A stretch of DNA of 64,000 nucleotides from Diadema setosum. Lineage: Eukaryota; Echinodermata; Echinoidea; Diadematoida; Diadematidae. This document shows positions 24,420 to 38,145 of this stretch, one piece after another (positions within the stretch are counted from its first letter, which is position 1; each line of letters starts with the position of its first letter). The position numbers were made by a program, and so were the translations under genes. The notes beneath the pieces were generated by a model. The model worked only from the letters and a program-made list of their open reading frames with translations. It was not told where the DNA came from and searched no databases. The DNA lies in assembly GCA_033980235.1 (NCBI GenBank), contig CM067069.1, positions 20,518,650 through 20,582,649 of the forward strand, in the 5' to 3' direction.

Positions 24420-27400
24420 CGGCCTTTCATATTATTCGCACAAATTCGCATTCGTTCTGATATCAATACCAATTTTCACATACAGTTTTATGGAAACCTG
24501 AAGTGCTTGTAGGAGAGGGATATGATAATTCTAACTTCAGCAGATTATCATATTTCTTCCAGCTTACACGGTACAATGCCACTTCATGTTCGAGGTCAGA
24601 GTTTAAAATCAAAATACGAGAGTGGCATAAGTTTTAACGAAATCGGACATGAAATAAGGAAGTCCTTGAATTTCGTAAGTTTTCACAATGTTTTCATAAA
24701 ACAGTGCTTTTGGTCGCAACAGAAAAAAAAAAAACGCAGATTACCTGAGGTGACAAATTTCCCACACTAGTTTCAAATTTCATGTAAAATCATGTCTTGT
24801 TGTTGTTGTTTCTATTGTCATTGTTGAATGATCTATGATGCTGTGATAACTACAAGCCTTTTGCGCTAAAAATGTATACATGTATTCCTTGCCAGATCAT
24901 GGCAACAGAACAGAAATTATAGACACACGAAGGATACACGTTTTCATGCAGTTTAGTTTCTTGACAGGAAAGGAAATTAATTGAAGGTTTTTGTGTGCAC
25001 TATAGGTCAGTGAGAGACTTGTATAAGGCCAAAACGTCCTTATACCTCTGCAGGTCTGCATTGTATATACATGTAGTTGCCACTTGATATCACGTTTTTG
25101 TGAAAACGGATGAGAAGTTCGGTTTTGCGGATGAGAAGTTCGGTGCTGTTCTGGGTAGCAACGAATCTCACGAAGTGCGACTGTGCCGGGCCTATATAAA
25201 AACTATGAAACTTAAAATTTTCTCTGTATAAAAATATCATACCTTTCTCATTGATCGTCCCTTTCTGGTGAAACCTCTATACCATTCTATATTTACGTCT
25301 GATTGTACTTTCAAAAATTCACCGATATTGTTTGCACCAGAGTGTGTCGGGTCACGTGACAAGCGATAAACTTGATAAATGTTGCTCGTACGATATCGTC
25401 CGAGGGAATATCACCAGCTGATTGGTTGACTCTCTGTCTGTCGCGATGACAATAAAAGCAATAAACAAAACAAAAAGAAAAAAAGTCCAGACAAAGGGGA
25501 GTGATGTTTCCTCATGAAATAGAAAAATAAAGCAAAAAAAAAAATAATAAAGATGAACTAAACTAAACCAAAGTAAACTAAACCAAAAACAGAACGAACT
25601 TTTAAGCAAGCTATGGTTTGAATTCATTGCCATGAAAATTTCCACATGAGAGAATCTTGGCTGGAAATCCCTGTCTGGTTGGAAGATCAAGAGATCAGGA
25701 CACTGTACTTTATACCATTACTTCCACTGTAAATCATGCAGAAGACAACACAACAAATCAAATCAGAGACAAATAAAGTAAATACAAAAGGAGATCACTT
25801 GCTTAGTCGGATTGATATTGTTGTTGTTGTTGTACTTGTTGCTGTTGTTAAATTTTAAGTACTACTGTATGCCTAATATTCAATTATAAAAATATGTGAT
25901 ACTGTAATAAAATTGGATGGATAAAAACTTACCTGACAGACAATTAGGCAAGCACTTATACTGTAAACTACTGACATAACATGAAAGAAAAAGAAATTTG
26001 AATGGACAGGTTAAAAATAAGCAAGACAGATAAATCGGAGAAGTATAACCCAGTATGTATATACACAAAATAGACAACATAATAAATTATACCATATAAA
26101 CACACACCTATGTATCTGGTAGAGACCAGCTAGACTGGATTTGCACCGTCATAATGTGCATGAGACAGGGGAGAAAGGGAGGGATGGACTGGTATAGTGA
26201 GGCAGAGATGGAGAGGGAGTTAGAGGGAGAGATAGAAGAGGGGATAGAATAATGTTAATCATCACGCGAACCCCCCCCCCCCCCCCCCCCGACGCGACTC
26301 CGAAAAAGTACAGTGACCCGAGACGGCGATGCCAAGTTCATTCAATCCGGTGACAATTTCATCACAATGTGGGGACATGACGCGTAGAGCTGCTCTTACA
26401 GTCATGCTTGTCAGGGTATGATGTCAGATGTCATCTGCTCCGTACTCTACTACTAGAAAGAAACATGGAAACCAAAACAGAGGGGAAAAAAGGGGGAGGG
26501 GAAAGGAGAGAGATAGTGAGAGAGAGAGAGGGAGAGGGAGAAGTACTAGTACTTTAAAGAAAGACACACAGAGACACATACAAAACAATCAGAAACCTTT
26601 TAACAGAAAGAGACATCGCCAGATGAGAAGCGCATGGATCAGTCAACGACAGAAGGAAAGAGAGATAGAATTAGATGGATAAATAGATGGATAGACAGAT
26701 AGACAGACATACAGACAGACAGACAGACAGATACCAGCATGACACAAACTTTACCCGCCTTTCCTCTCACGTGACACGTTGCGTAAGGCGGTAATCATGA
26801 GAATTGAACAACATTGGCGACTCATGCGTTCGCCCTCAACTTTCGCTAACAGGGATACTCATGCATCAATTCCAATTTATCATCTCTGCTAATTGGTCCA
26901 AAATATCATGCGAGCCTGTTGAACCTTGGAGCAAACAGTAGCGGCCAACATCACGTATGGAGCGAGTGCCACGAGAACATTGTTTGTTCACCAAAGTCGG
27001 CCTTCCGTGGTTTTGGGTACACATGTCGTTAGACATCTTTCTTTCAAGTTTGATGTCCTTGGTCACCTGAAGAGCCGGATCTCACACCTAAGCAACATCC
27101 AGTGATAACCATCATAATGATCACCATTTTCCCATGAAAAGTACACACGTAACTTTATCTAGGTTGCCCATGATGCTGACTCCATTACAACAAAACTTCC
27201 TGCAAACTTTCAGTGATGCACCAATTTTGAAAACTCGACGAAAGTGTAGCAAAATCGATTCGGGGGTCATAAAATCGGTACAAACAACAACAACAACAAT
27301 AAAATGGGTGTGTTTTCTATAAGATAGTATGTTTACACAAATAACGTTCACTACAACAAACTATAAGCAACTTTTGATGCTCGTTATCCTAAAATGTTAC

Positions 27401-29286
27401 TCTCCTATTACCTGAGTGAATATGTCATGCATAAAATAGCCACTATAAATCATTGTCATGCGCAGGTATTATAGAAATTTGAGTTGTATTGCTGGAGGAA
27501 TGGAAGACATGAATTAATCTGAGAAAGTAACTTGGTTGATAGTCAACTAGTCACTGTTACAAGTAAATTTGATGAAACAGAGAGGTGGCCGTGATGGCGG
27601 CTGTTACACATCGCGGTCGTCTGTGCTGTGGACTCATCTACACGTGAAACTTTGCACCATGAACCCTCGGATGGTATACTTAACTCCCAAGCCTCTCCCT
27701 TTCCAAGCTTATATTCACCAGGCGCTTTTACACAAGGAAATAAATGAATAAACAAAAAACGGAGAAATCTGTTGAAAAGGAACACTTGGCAGGGACAAAA
27801 GAAATATAATATAAAAAGAAAACGTTTTTTTTTTCAGTTGCCATTGTGATAAGTGTTTCACCACAAAACAGTACTTCAGATATCTCTGATATACCATGAC
27901 ATCTGCATCACTTTCTAGCAAAATTTTCTTACGAAAACATGCATCACACGGATTTTTAATTGCAGCTGATTGACAAGTTGACTATATGTATATCATAATG
28001 ATACTGTCTTCTTAAATATTTGATACTAAGAAAATATCATCCTGTAATGGTATCTGTTTATCTAAAACGAATTCTTTATTTTTTTTAATGTATGTTTAGC
28101 GATTTGATCTTTAAATTGGCAAAGTGCCATCAAAACAAAACAAACGGCGGCATGGCAGAATATCAGAACGAACGTTTTATTAGCGTTGAACTCGGAGTAG
28201 ACAGTCACCTCGAATGGGAAAATCCAATTCCGTTACCGCAGAGCTGGGACACACACAACATTAATCAGTCAGCCCTGCCATATATGGCGGCGACGTGACC
28301 AAATTTGGAACTGGCACGGTGACACACCCCCAACATACCCCATAGCAGCCGGCCTTGCTCGAGAGACACTGTGTCTATGCTGTTACAAGGTGCAATTACC
28401 GTACCATTTACCGTCGATTCCAAACACAGATACCAAGTTGGGCCAAAAGAGCGTGTCATCCATGGCAGAGGGGACCGATATTAGTACCGACAGGATCAAT
28501 CCTGTTAAAAAGAAAGTCATATAGGATTAAGACATTAATCATAGTCCATCTCTCATAGTTCAGTCTGTAGGGGTGGCCCTAAAGAGGTCGAACATAGATC
28601 TCTAATTATGACTTGTCACGTGCAAGGCGGGGGAGGCCAACATAATAAAGAGAAAAGACCTCACCTGTTAGAACTACGAAGGAGGCAATGCAGGGTTCAA
28701 GGTTTCAGCAAGGTCCGTTTAGAGACGGTGTTATGTCACGTCGTGTCGCCCTACCTGCTCGGTTGCTGCCACGTGGACCATATTTCTGCTCCGTGCATCG
28801 ATTATTGAAGATCACACCATGCAGAGCCTTTAATTCTCCGGAGAAAATATCTCGCATTCCGAATAATGTGAACCCTTGGCACATCTCTGAATCTTTCACA
28901 GCTTTTGTTCCGTTGCCTGAAAATGTCTTTTAGCAAGCCCGTGACCTTGCCGCCGAAATGGGATAATCTGGCATCTTAATGAACTCACAACTTCAGGATA
29001 TGCAGTTCTTACCTTTTTTTTTTTTTTTTTTTTACTTAACTCAATAAACTGTAATTTCTATGTCTAAAACACCAAGTGGTGTAATCATGCCTTTCGTCAT
29101 ACGCCCTGCTAAGATGTAGGGCAGATCCGTAATTACCACCATCATCACAACCATTATCACTACACCACCAATACAATCATCATTACCATCACATTTATTA
29201 ACATAATTATTGTCGTGACCAAAACGGTCTCTGCCATCATCATTGGCCGTAATAATAACCAACACTATATCACTATAACAACGTGA
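24420..29286. other. no gene seen; simple repeats only
   Basis: AT-rich sequence with a C run at 26,272-26,290, an AG-rich tract at 26,505-26,540, an (ACAG)n run near 26,700-26,732 and short (TTG)n runs. The GC-richer part at 28,100-28,930 has ORFs on both strands but none with a recognisable domain. Confidence 0.4.
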
Positions 29287-29726
29287 CCTCTATTAATATC
29301 ATCATCATCATTATCTCCTTCAATCGCAATCTGTAAAAGTATCGCAACCACCACCATAGTTACCATGATGATATTTGCGTCGCTATTACCATCTTCATCA
29401 CCAACATTATCATCATCATCACGAAGACTAATATCACCATGACCATGACCATGACCATCATCATCATCACCATGACCATGACCATGACCATCATCATCAT
29501 CACCATGACCATGACCATGACCATCATCATCACCATCACCATCACCATCACCTTGACCATGACCATGACCATCACCATCACCATCACCACTACCATCATC
29601 ACCATCAACATCTTCATCACCATCACCGTCACCACTACCATCATCACCATCAACATCTTCATCACAATTATCATTACCATCACCATCACCATCACCATCA
29701 CTCTCACCATCACAATCACAATCATC
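29287..29726 (+). repeat. degenerate (ATC)n / (CCATCA)n minisatellite
   Basis: About 440 bp of ATC, ACC and CATGAC triplets and hexamers, with higher-order repeats such as CATCATCATCACCATGACCA three times at 29,457-29,530. It abuts the LINE 3' end. Confidence 0.95.
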
Positions 29727-29734
29727 TTGGAATT

Positions 29735-30512
29735 TTCATGTATAAACTAACAACTAATGAATTACCATCCGTTTTTATTCACATGTTCAAAAGAAATCGC
29801 TCTATTCATTGCTACCCCACTCGTCAGAGTGACGCTTATCACCTTCCCCGTACTCGCACTATTTTTGCAAAGAAAACAATTATGTTTACTGGTCCCAGAT
29901 ACTGGAATGACCTCCCTCAAGATATTACTTCTTCCTTATCCTTATTCACCTTCAAACGCAAACTAAAACGGCTATTACTTAGTGGATACATACTACCCGG
30001 CTCTTAGCAACATTTTTTTTTTTAATACCCCCAGTCTTTTGTCTTTGTCTGCAGCTCCAAGTTATTTGACGATACCGTTATAGCACTTTTGTGTGTGTAT
30101 GTGTGTGTAAACACGGCGAAATATACAGTCTCGTTTAAGCGATACTAAAGTATTCATGTGGTTCGATAGTTCGTTTTTGATACTGATTTTGCACTGGTAC
30201 AATTTAAGTTGGTCGAGATAAACATGTCCGTTCTCCGTATAATTTCACGCCTATAAACTCGGGAACCTACAGTTTTTACAAGCATCATTGCTTTTATGTA
30301 GGCCCCATCATATTTCTGACATTTATTTGTAATAGCCTCAGATGAAAACGACCATTTATAATTGTGTGTAATGTTTGTTTGTCTTTTTTTTTCCTCAAAC
30401 AAAAGATATGGTTGTGTATGTTTTGTATTTTTGTTTTATTGTCAATCATTTTGTAATCCCATCACTGAGAAAGTGGAAATATGAAATAAACTTGAAACTT
30501 GAAACTTGAAAC
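29735..30512 (+). mobile_element. CR1/Jockey-type LINE 3' end with CTTGAAA tail
   Basis: An 89-codon frame (29,738-30,007) carries YPTRQSDAYHLPRTRTIFAK, GPRYWNDLPQDI and FTFKRKLKRLLL. This is the typical C-terminal end of the reverse transcriptase ORF in this LINE group. A 3' UTR follows, with GAAATAAACTTGAAACTTGA and a heptamer tail. Everything upstream is lost. Confidence 0.85.
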
Positions 30513-32459
30513 CATGCACCACCATTACTATCACTGATTATACAATGTACTGTCACCATCATCATGATCATCACATCACTTTTACCATCTCCATTACTCA
30601 TGTTACTATCATCATTACCATTACTACCAGTGTCATCACCATATCACCACTATCACCATCACTGTCACTGCTATATACCATAGCCACCATCAATATCGTC
30701 AACATCACCACCAAAATCACCGCCATATTCAATTTTTTTTTTCTCGAATGTCATGAAAGTTGAATTGTAGGACATGTTACTCCTTCGTTCAGTTGACGAT
30801 TACCTTTCACAAACATCTATATGGGCATGGACTTTGTCAGTTTGACCAGGACATTATAATCGGTTTTAAGGGGTCTTTTATGAAGAATTCACTCGATCAG
30901 AGCGGATACAATGTGTTCGTAATCATATCGTCATCTAGGAAAATAATGTCTGCCCCTTAGGCCTATCCTATGCCTCATGCACTCTCCGTGATTTCTCATT
31001 TACGAGAGTATCCGATTCGTCTGTGTCAAACTTTCAACCCATTACTCACGTCTCTACCGAATGTTCTTGCAGCATGTTCGGTTTCAATGCATGAGTGGGT
31101 TTAAAAATCAGCCTCTGGATCCGAGTCTCTGTTTTACGTTTATTACAATGATGTCATTTTCTGTCTTAAAGTCAAACCGACTGTAGCCGAACGGGAACCG
31201 GTTCGGCCAGCTATATGAGATTATGAGAATGTTAAACGCATCGCTGTAATCATCACATGAGTAGGGCATCCTGACAAACTTGGTCCATTAAATTATTGTG
31301 GTAATGGTCGTCGATGTTTCACCCCCCCCCCCCCCCATTGTCACTCCTTCTTTGGTTTGTTTAGCCCTTCTCATCTCTTTGTGAAAAAAAAAAACACCCT
31401 ACGAGACAAATTGAGAAAGCGAAAGGAACTCGTAAAGAAAAGTTTCACAACATTATATCTGACAGAGAAGTCTGGAAACAAAGTAGAGAGGAAAGGCAGA
31501 TTGCAAGAGGGGAAATCCCCCCCCCCCCTTCCAAGCCAAATGGGAGATTCCCCGGTGGAATCATTCAGTTACTTGGCGCGGTAACTTCTTGCTGAGATAT
31601 ATTATGATTCTTCTGGCGTCGATGCTTCACAATGTTATGAGGTGCAAAGGTTTAAACAGACGACAAGACAACACTCGCCTCCTCTTCTACATCATGATTT
31701 TGGCAGCGTATCATAATGTATGTTTTTCCGTACTTACGGCTGTAATGCGAGTTGACTAAACTCTAAAAGACATAAAAAGGATCGGGAAAGTGCATAGAAG
31801 ACAATCAAATTTCGCGTATGGCAAAGACGACCCTCCATGAAGAAGAACATTACTGCCAATGATGACTGTTCCGTTGCTAAGAGAATGTATGATAAATGTA
31901 AACCTTTGTGACATGAAATGACCCTCGGCTCTCACAGACACTGGCAAAATGCCCGCCTTTTAAACGTCAGAAACGATGGCTTTTAGTATGTTGTCAATCA
32001 TCTCCTTTTTGCCTGTTCTTTATTTCCATCTATCTTCTTTTCTTTCCTCTTGATTATGACCATTTTCCTTTCCCCCACCAGTCCGTCAACATTCCCCCCC
32101 CCCCTCTCTTTCCCTTCTTTAATATGTTTCTGCTCATTCACAGAATGTTTTGTTTTTGTTTTCCATGCCTGTCTTTAGATTGCTGTTTCCACTTTTGTCA
32201 AAAGTAAGGCTGATAATTATCATCATTTTGATTATGAAATCCCTTGCTTCTCGTCGTCATTCATTTTTGAAACAACACTCAGAATCAAATTGAATACAAT
32301 GTTATGCATAAGTATAATACAGCTTCAACTGAATCATATTAATGATTATTATACCAATGAATAGGCGCATTTCCGAAGTGACGTACATAATTCACACATA
32401 GATACATACATAGATTATCATAGAAACATTAGATACCGGTACAGGCATACATAAAGATA
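30513..32459. other. no gene seen
   Basis: A triplet-rich tract (CATCAC-like) at 30,513-30,725, C runs near 31,322-31,336, 31,520-31,528 and 32,095-32,104, otherwise unique-looking sequence without supported exons. Confidence 0.4.
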
Positions 32460-32494
32460 TGCATAGACCTATACATACATACTTACATACATAC

Positions 32495-32525
<31 letters not shown>

Positions 32526-32559
32526 CATACATACATACATACATACATACATACATACC
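32460..32559 (+). repeat. (CATA)n microsatellite
   Basis: About 22 CATA units with a few CTTA variants at the left. Confidence 0.95.
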
Positions 32560-33083
32560 AGGGAGGTCCTGTACATACGTAGGCCGAAATACATACACAA
32601 ATGTGCATATCACAGTGTGGGTTTGTATTTGCATGAGTGGACATAATCAATGTCTAGCCCAACCTTGTCTTATTATAGTAAATCGAATGATTCTCGGCGA
32701 TTGTTTTGATTATTGATGCGACGTCGTCTGGAATCATTCGCGATGAGAAGTTTTCCGGTGAGTGGAATGTCACATGCTGCTGACTGTCGAAACGACGTTC
32801 TTGGCAACTCGAAGAGACCGTACTCTTCTTCTTCGTATTCTTCATGGAAACGCACAAGATGAGTGAGTTCATCGCTAACACGGGGACGGCGGAGACATGC
32901 TCCGTCCACAGTGCAATGCGAGGGTAACTCAATCAGGAACGCGTCGAGCCATTGTTACATCAGACGTCATCGTTGGCGGCGCCAAAACTCATGTCACGCT
33001 CATGCAATTTGCAATGTAAGGAAGATGGCGCATGTCGCAAATAGAAATGCATGCCCAATAGACAATCGATTCTCTGTCTTGTC

Positions 33084-33704
33084 TTAAAGAGAAAATCCAG
33101 TCCAAAGATAAGTTAGTCTGATAGAATAAGTAAAATATTATGCATTCAACAGTGAAATTAGACTGAAATCGGATGAATAATAAGGAAGTTATGAATTTTT
33201 GAAGTTTTGCTAATTTCTGCGAAACGGTTCTTGTATACAGTGGATATGAATATGCAAATGAGTGAGCTGAACATGTCATAACCTCACAATTATTTTCCAT
33301 TGATCGTCGTACAAAAAATGACGAAAAGTCAATGTTTCTGTCATTTAAGTCTGAAAGATGATGTCATTCCTGATTGAATAACTTCAGAATAGTGATCAGT
33401 TAGATTTATATATCAGAATTTGAGCCTCAGGCATAATTGCTTTTGAATGAAAAACTAGAAATTTCACAATTTTATGTACAAACTATATGGCAAGTTGTGA
33501 AGGGATAACATGCTCACTTTGTCATTTGCATATTCATATTGAACGTTCAAGAACTGTTTCCTGAAAAATTAGCGAAACTTCAAAATGTCATAAATTCCTC
33601 ATTTTTCACCCGATTTCGATCCAAATTTTACCGTTGAACTCGTAATATTTTACCGTTTCTTATTATATAGACTAACTTATATTTGGACTGGATTTCCCCT
33701 TTAA
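33084..33704. mobile_element. family B foldback MITE, copy B1
   Basis: TTAA-AGAGAAAATCCAGTCCAAA at the left and TTTGGACTGGATTTCCCCT-TTAA at the right. Arms of about 220 bp pair over GAAATCGG, AAGTTTTGCTAATTTC, CGGTTCTTGTA and GAATATGCAAATGA. The centre is about 150 bp. It is unrelated in sequence to families A and C, apart from the TTAA edge. Confidence 0.85.
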
Positions 33705-33887
33705 AGTTTCAGATTCGTGAATGTCCATCTTTTTTTATCGTTCTTTTTACAGCCGTAATATGCTCTACTCTGATCTGACTCGACAGCCCCACACTGTGCG
33801 CAGCGCAGGGGAAAGAGCCGGTTGGCGACGGCTGATCTCCACAGCTTCTCAAGTCTCCTCTACGACTTCCGGGGTCATGAGTTGAAT

Positions 33888-33889
33888 GG

Positions 33890-33938
<49 letters not shown>
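33888..33938 (+). repeat. (GAT)n microsatellite
   Basis: About 17 GAT units. Confidence 0.95.
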
Positions 33939-33940
<2 letters not shown>

Positions 33941-34929
33941 GATAATGATTATCAAGACGTGATGGAATGTCGAATCGAAAGACTGTCTGTAGTCTGAGGT
34001 CAAGACCCGTCAAACAAACTCATCACAACAGCCCTTTTTATCACGAGTGGCAATGAAGTGGAAAAAAATAGATGAGGGCAATGATAATATTTTTAATACT
34101 CTCTTATTACTTTTTGGGTCCAAAATTTCATTTTTATATCAATTTTTGGGGAATGATTTAGTAACTGTAATCTTTACAGCTTCCAAAGTCAGTATGCCTA
34201 TTGCACGATTATTACACCATATTATTACTTTGAATAAAATGTGTACTTTTAGCGATACTGTTTGTGCAGGTATAATGGCAGACTTGGGAGTAATAGCATC
34301 AACGAAGCACAAAGTTTGCATTAAATAGATCAGTGATTATTACACTGTTTGGTGGATATGGCACTTTTGAAACTTCCACCATTCTGTTAGGTTGATTTTG
34401 CTCTTTTTGTTTGAGTCAAAGTGAACATGGATTAGATTTGCACCTTAAAGCTTTCACACTGTTCATCTGAATAATCCATTTCGTAGCTCCACTTTGCGCA
34501 AGAGCAGAAAATGTAATTTGTGATGAGAGGTATGTTGGTTTTTAGATGCACCTAGACAAGTATTAATAATATCGTGCTGTAATGGTAATTCATAACGTAA
34601 TCCTTATAGTGCTTGCCAGCACGTCAACCTGACAGCAACAAAGTGTTCATTAAAACCTAGTGATTGGAAATGTTAATGGGAAATGTTTGTCTATGCATTC
34701 GACACAATTAAAAACAATGAAATGATGCTGCCCTCTGTATAAATTGACGGGCCATTCTAGTCACGTGGTCTTGTTTGAACATGAATTCCATAAATTAATT
34801 GTTACGTATACCGTAAGGTTATCAAGTACATGTATGTCTTTTTGACAACGAGTGAAAGTGCCAATCAACTTACAACTGAGAAAGATAGAAAGATCATATT
34901 TTGTCCAAATGTGCACATGAACTAATTAC

Positions 34930-34963
34930 GAATTGGCTTAAAGAACCTTCTTTAAGCCAATTC
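34930..34963. repeat. perfect 16-bp-arm palindrome
   Basis: GAATTGGCTTAAAGAA, two bases, then its exact inverse. Confidence 0.95.
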
Positions 34964-35120
34964 AGAGTCCACTTAGGCTACTCGGTAGGACCTACTTTAT
35001 AAGAACAGCTCCACGCATTTTCGCACAGCTACGCAACTCATGTCGTGACTGGACGAGACATTTTACCGCAAACTGTTAATTTCCCCATCTCTTTATACAA
35101 ATGTAGGGAAGCATTAAATG

Positions 35121-35215
35121 TTAAAATCAGTTTTGCTCTGAGACAAGTTTCTCAGCACTCTTCCAAATTTTGGAAGAGTGCTGAGAAACTTGTCTCAGAG
35201 CAAAACTGATTTTAA
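35121..35215. repeat. perfect 47-bp-arm palindrome, 1-nt centre
   Basis: TTAAAATCAGTTTTGCTCTG at the left edge is answered by CAGAGCAAAACTGATTTTAA at the right. All 47 positions pair around T35168. The pairing stops abruptly at both ends. There is no ORF. Confidence 0.95.
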
Positions 35216-35467
35216 GCACTATGCTGACATTTTCCTATAGACTTTGTTTGATATACCGGCACAATTCTAAGAGTGCTAATGAGAATTGAATATTGTAATC
35301 GAGCGCACCACCTTTAATCTATTGGGGAATCCTCTAAAGAGCCCTTCAAACACCCCACTTGTGTTTTTAGTCCGTGTTGTCTGAAGTTGAATTTGATTTA
35401 GGTATTGAAACGATGTGCAGTCAGATTTAGCTAAAACTACAATGTATACTATCTGTCCTATAACGGA

Positions 35468-35472
35468 AAAAG

Positions 35473-35502
<30 letters not shown>
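35468..35502 (+). repeat. (GAA)n microsatellite
   Basis: About 11 GAA units. Confidence 0.95.
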
Positions 35503-35505
<3 letters not shown>

Positions 35506-36416
35506 AAAAGCTGATATGAACGTCCGCTGTTTGTCTATTTGAATAGACAACACAGCTTCTAGTTTGATAACCAAGATCAAGAATCAGTCAGTGATTAATA
35601 TTGACGATAAATATATATTTACTTTCATTTGTTAATCATAATGAGTGTGAGAATATCTCAACATATTATTCCTGCGCGTATAAGGTGGGCGTCGTTTTTT
35701 TTTTTTTTAGCAGAGAGCGGAATAAAGAGCAATATCCGGTGACATCGATTTTCTTGCACTTTTTCATTTGCCAAACTTTTAGCCTTTGCCGCATTTGATC
35801 GCTGCTGTGGTACAATAAATGAAATCATAGCAGATCAGAATTTAAACATGTATTAGCAATACACATGAATAGTCTAAATAATGAGAATACATTAAAATAA
35901 ATGTAAATAAATCAATGTAAACAAATCATAATTGAATGGAGGTAAAGGATTCAGATACTGTGGCATTTTAAGGGCCGTGATGTGGTTTGCCGGGGGTATT
36001 AGCCACACAAGTGCATGTATGCACATACACATACTTCTACGTAATAGATTATGTACATTGTATTCATATTATTACAGTAAAAGTCCTACATAGAGAACTT
36101 CTAACATAATAGAAATTGGATAATGTGTAAAGTTGGAGGAACGGTGAGTATATACGCATATGATTGCCTGTGCGCATGTATAGCTTAATCAACGGTGCTT
36201 ATAGGATTCCGTGGTTGTTGGTGGTGTCACTGTAGCATGGCGTCATTAAATTTAATTTATTTACAGTGTTTTATTTACATTCAGTTATTATTTAGGCTAT
36301 TCATTTATTTCCAACACAATGATTTTATGTTCAGATTCTGAACTTTTATGATTTCATTTATTGTAACACATCCGCTATCACAGCCGTCAAAGGCTTAGCA
36401 ATATGAAAAAGAAACA

Positions 36417-36455
<39 letters not shown>

Positions 36456-37416
36456 TTTTCCTTACAATGTTGCCAAGGAAAAATGATAACAATAACATTA
36501 CAACAACCACAACAACAAAAACATTAGCAACAAAAAAGCAGGACAGGTGGTTGTGTCATCCCGAGCCTGGATCTAAAGCCTCCGTGCATGCATGACCCAG
36601 TTTTTGGTCTAGAATATCAGCAACGTAAAAAATAGCGTGATCAGAAATTAAGGCAATGAATGTAAATAGACAAAATGTGATCATGCGGGTCAAAGTACTT
36701 TTCTATCCGAATTTCTGGGAAAGTGGGGGAAACTATCAGAGAGGGGCCAAATCTGTGCTAAGCTGTGCCAACATAATGGCATACACGAGGGAATCAACCC
36801 AGCACCGAGGTGATGGGAAAACTGTGTATACATCAATAGATATACAGGAGAACTGGGTCACAACATAGCAGCAACCTAATATCGAAAGAAGAGCTCGGTG
36901 AGTCTCACCTCGTTGTTGTATGTAATCAACGAACAAAACAGTTTGCCATCGATGAACTCTTAAAAAAAAAATGTTTACTTCAGATTCAATGTAACTTTAA
37001 TTAATAGAGTGAAATCGTGCAAATTAAACACAGAAAGTTTAAGTTAAGAAGCCCCCTAAAAAAACAAACAAACAAGAAACCATTAAAGATATTGTTTGAG
37101 AAACAGTGACAGCTATATCGCAGTCGCATATCGTGCAAAGCAGAGGCGAAGATCATATCATGCTGCATGCCTTCTTTGATGTTCAAAGACAAAAATGGAG
37201 ACTATACGTCGATTGAAAAAAAAAAATGAAACGTGGAGCCGAAAGGACGCATCTGTTGACAGCGCAACCAGCAAGAAACAAACAATCCGCACAATATCTC
37301 TTATGTGAGGTTGTTATGGAAATAGAACTTAGCAACTGACACGAAGTCGGTGATTATTGATCAAGTGTCACTTAAAGTCACACTACACTCCTTGCTAAAG
37401 TTGACTGGCAGGTATC
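35503..37416. other. no gene seen
   Basis: AT-rich sequence with an (AC)n run at 36,417-36,451. No supported exon. Confidence 0.4.
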
Positions 37417-37770
37417 AAAGGAAACCAAAACCCAAAGGGAAATGTGGATTGATGAAAGCAACAACATTAGTAGAGCACATCAGTGAAAGTTTGAAAAAAA
37501 TCGGACAATTGATGCAAAAGTTATGAAATTTTTTGAAAGTTTTAGTGTTGGAACCGCTGGATGAGGAGACTACTAGAGGTTATGACGTCGTGTGTGGACA
37601 ACAATATAAAGAAACTGTAAAAGGATTTCCACAAAAATTCACTTTCTAGCATAATGAAAGAGCACTTGACTAACCGCTTTCAGAAAGCAGGGAGAATAAT
37701 TGCTACCCTTAACATTATGTCAGTGTCAAGTTGATGGAATATGCAATTTTCATGAAAAATAAAGGAGAAT
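37417..37770 (+). mobile_element. family A MITE, copy A3 (right arm missing)
   Basis: It follows the left arm and centre of A1: GGAAATGTGGATTG, CATCAGTGAAAGTTTGA, GGAACCGCTGGATGAGGAGA, GTGTGGACAACAATATAAAG, GCTTTCAGAAAGCAGGGAGA. It stops near AATTTTCATGAAAAAT, where the right arm would start. Confidence 0.8.
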
Positions 37771-38145
37771 AAAAGAAATAAAGGAGAAATTTTGGCAAAA
37801 GTCACAAAGCTCTAAGCGTCTCGATTTTGATCTAGTGAACTCTACAATTCTATCCCAGTGTGCCAGAGGGCTTAGCTCGTCGAAAGTCTAGGTGGTAACA
37901 CGCAGTCTGACTTCTCTGGAGAACATTTCTACAGTTTGATCCGACACTGTTTAGGTAGGTATAGAACAATCGTTTTGCTCTTTTCAATCTCAGAGTCCAT
38001 GAAAAAAAAAAAGAAGAAAGAAAGATCAATGGCTATCATAGTTTGCAAATGATGAAGAAAACTTGAGTGGACATAGAATGACACACATGTAACATATTAT
38101 ATTAAGAGTTACAGGGAGATGATTTCAGATCCACATTAATGTTCA

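Noticed and set aside
28092..28933. Overlapping ORFs in a GC-balanced stretch
   Set aside because: Open in several frames on both strands without any recognisable domain.
29360..29750. Met/Val- and Thr/Ile-rich ORFs up to 121 codons
   Set aside because: Translation of the (ATC)/(CCATCA) minisatellite.
32673..32932. Minus-strand ORFs with an acidic stretch (EEYEEEEYGLFELPR)
   Set aside because: The composition looks somewhat protein-like, but two frames compete and I found no recognised family or supported splice sites.
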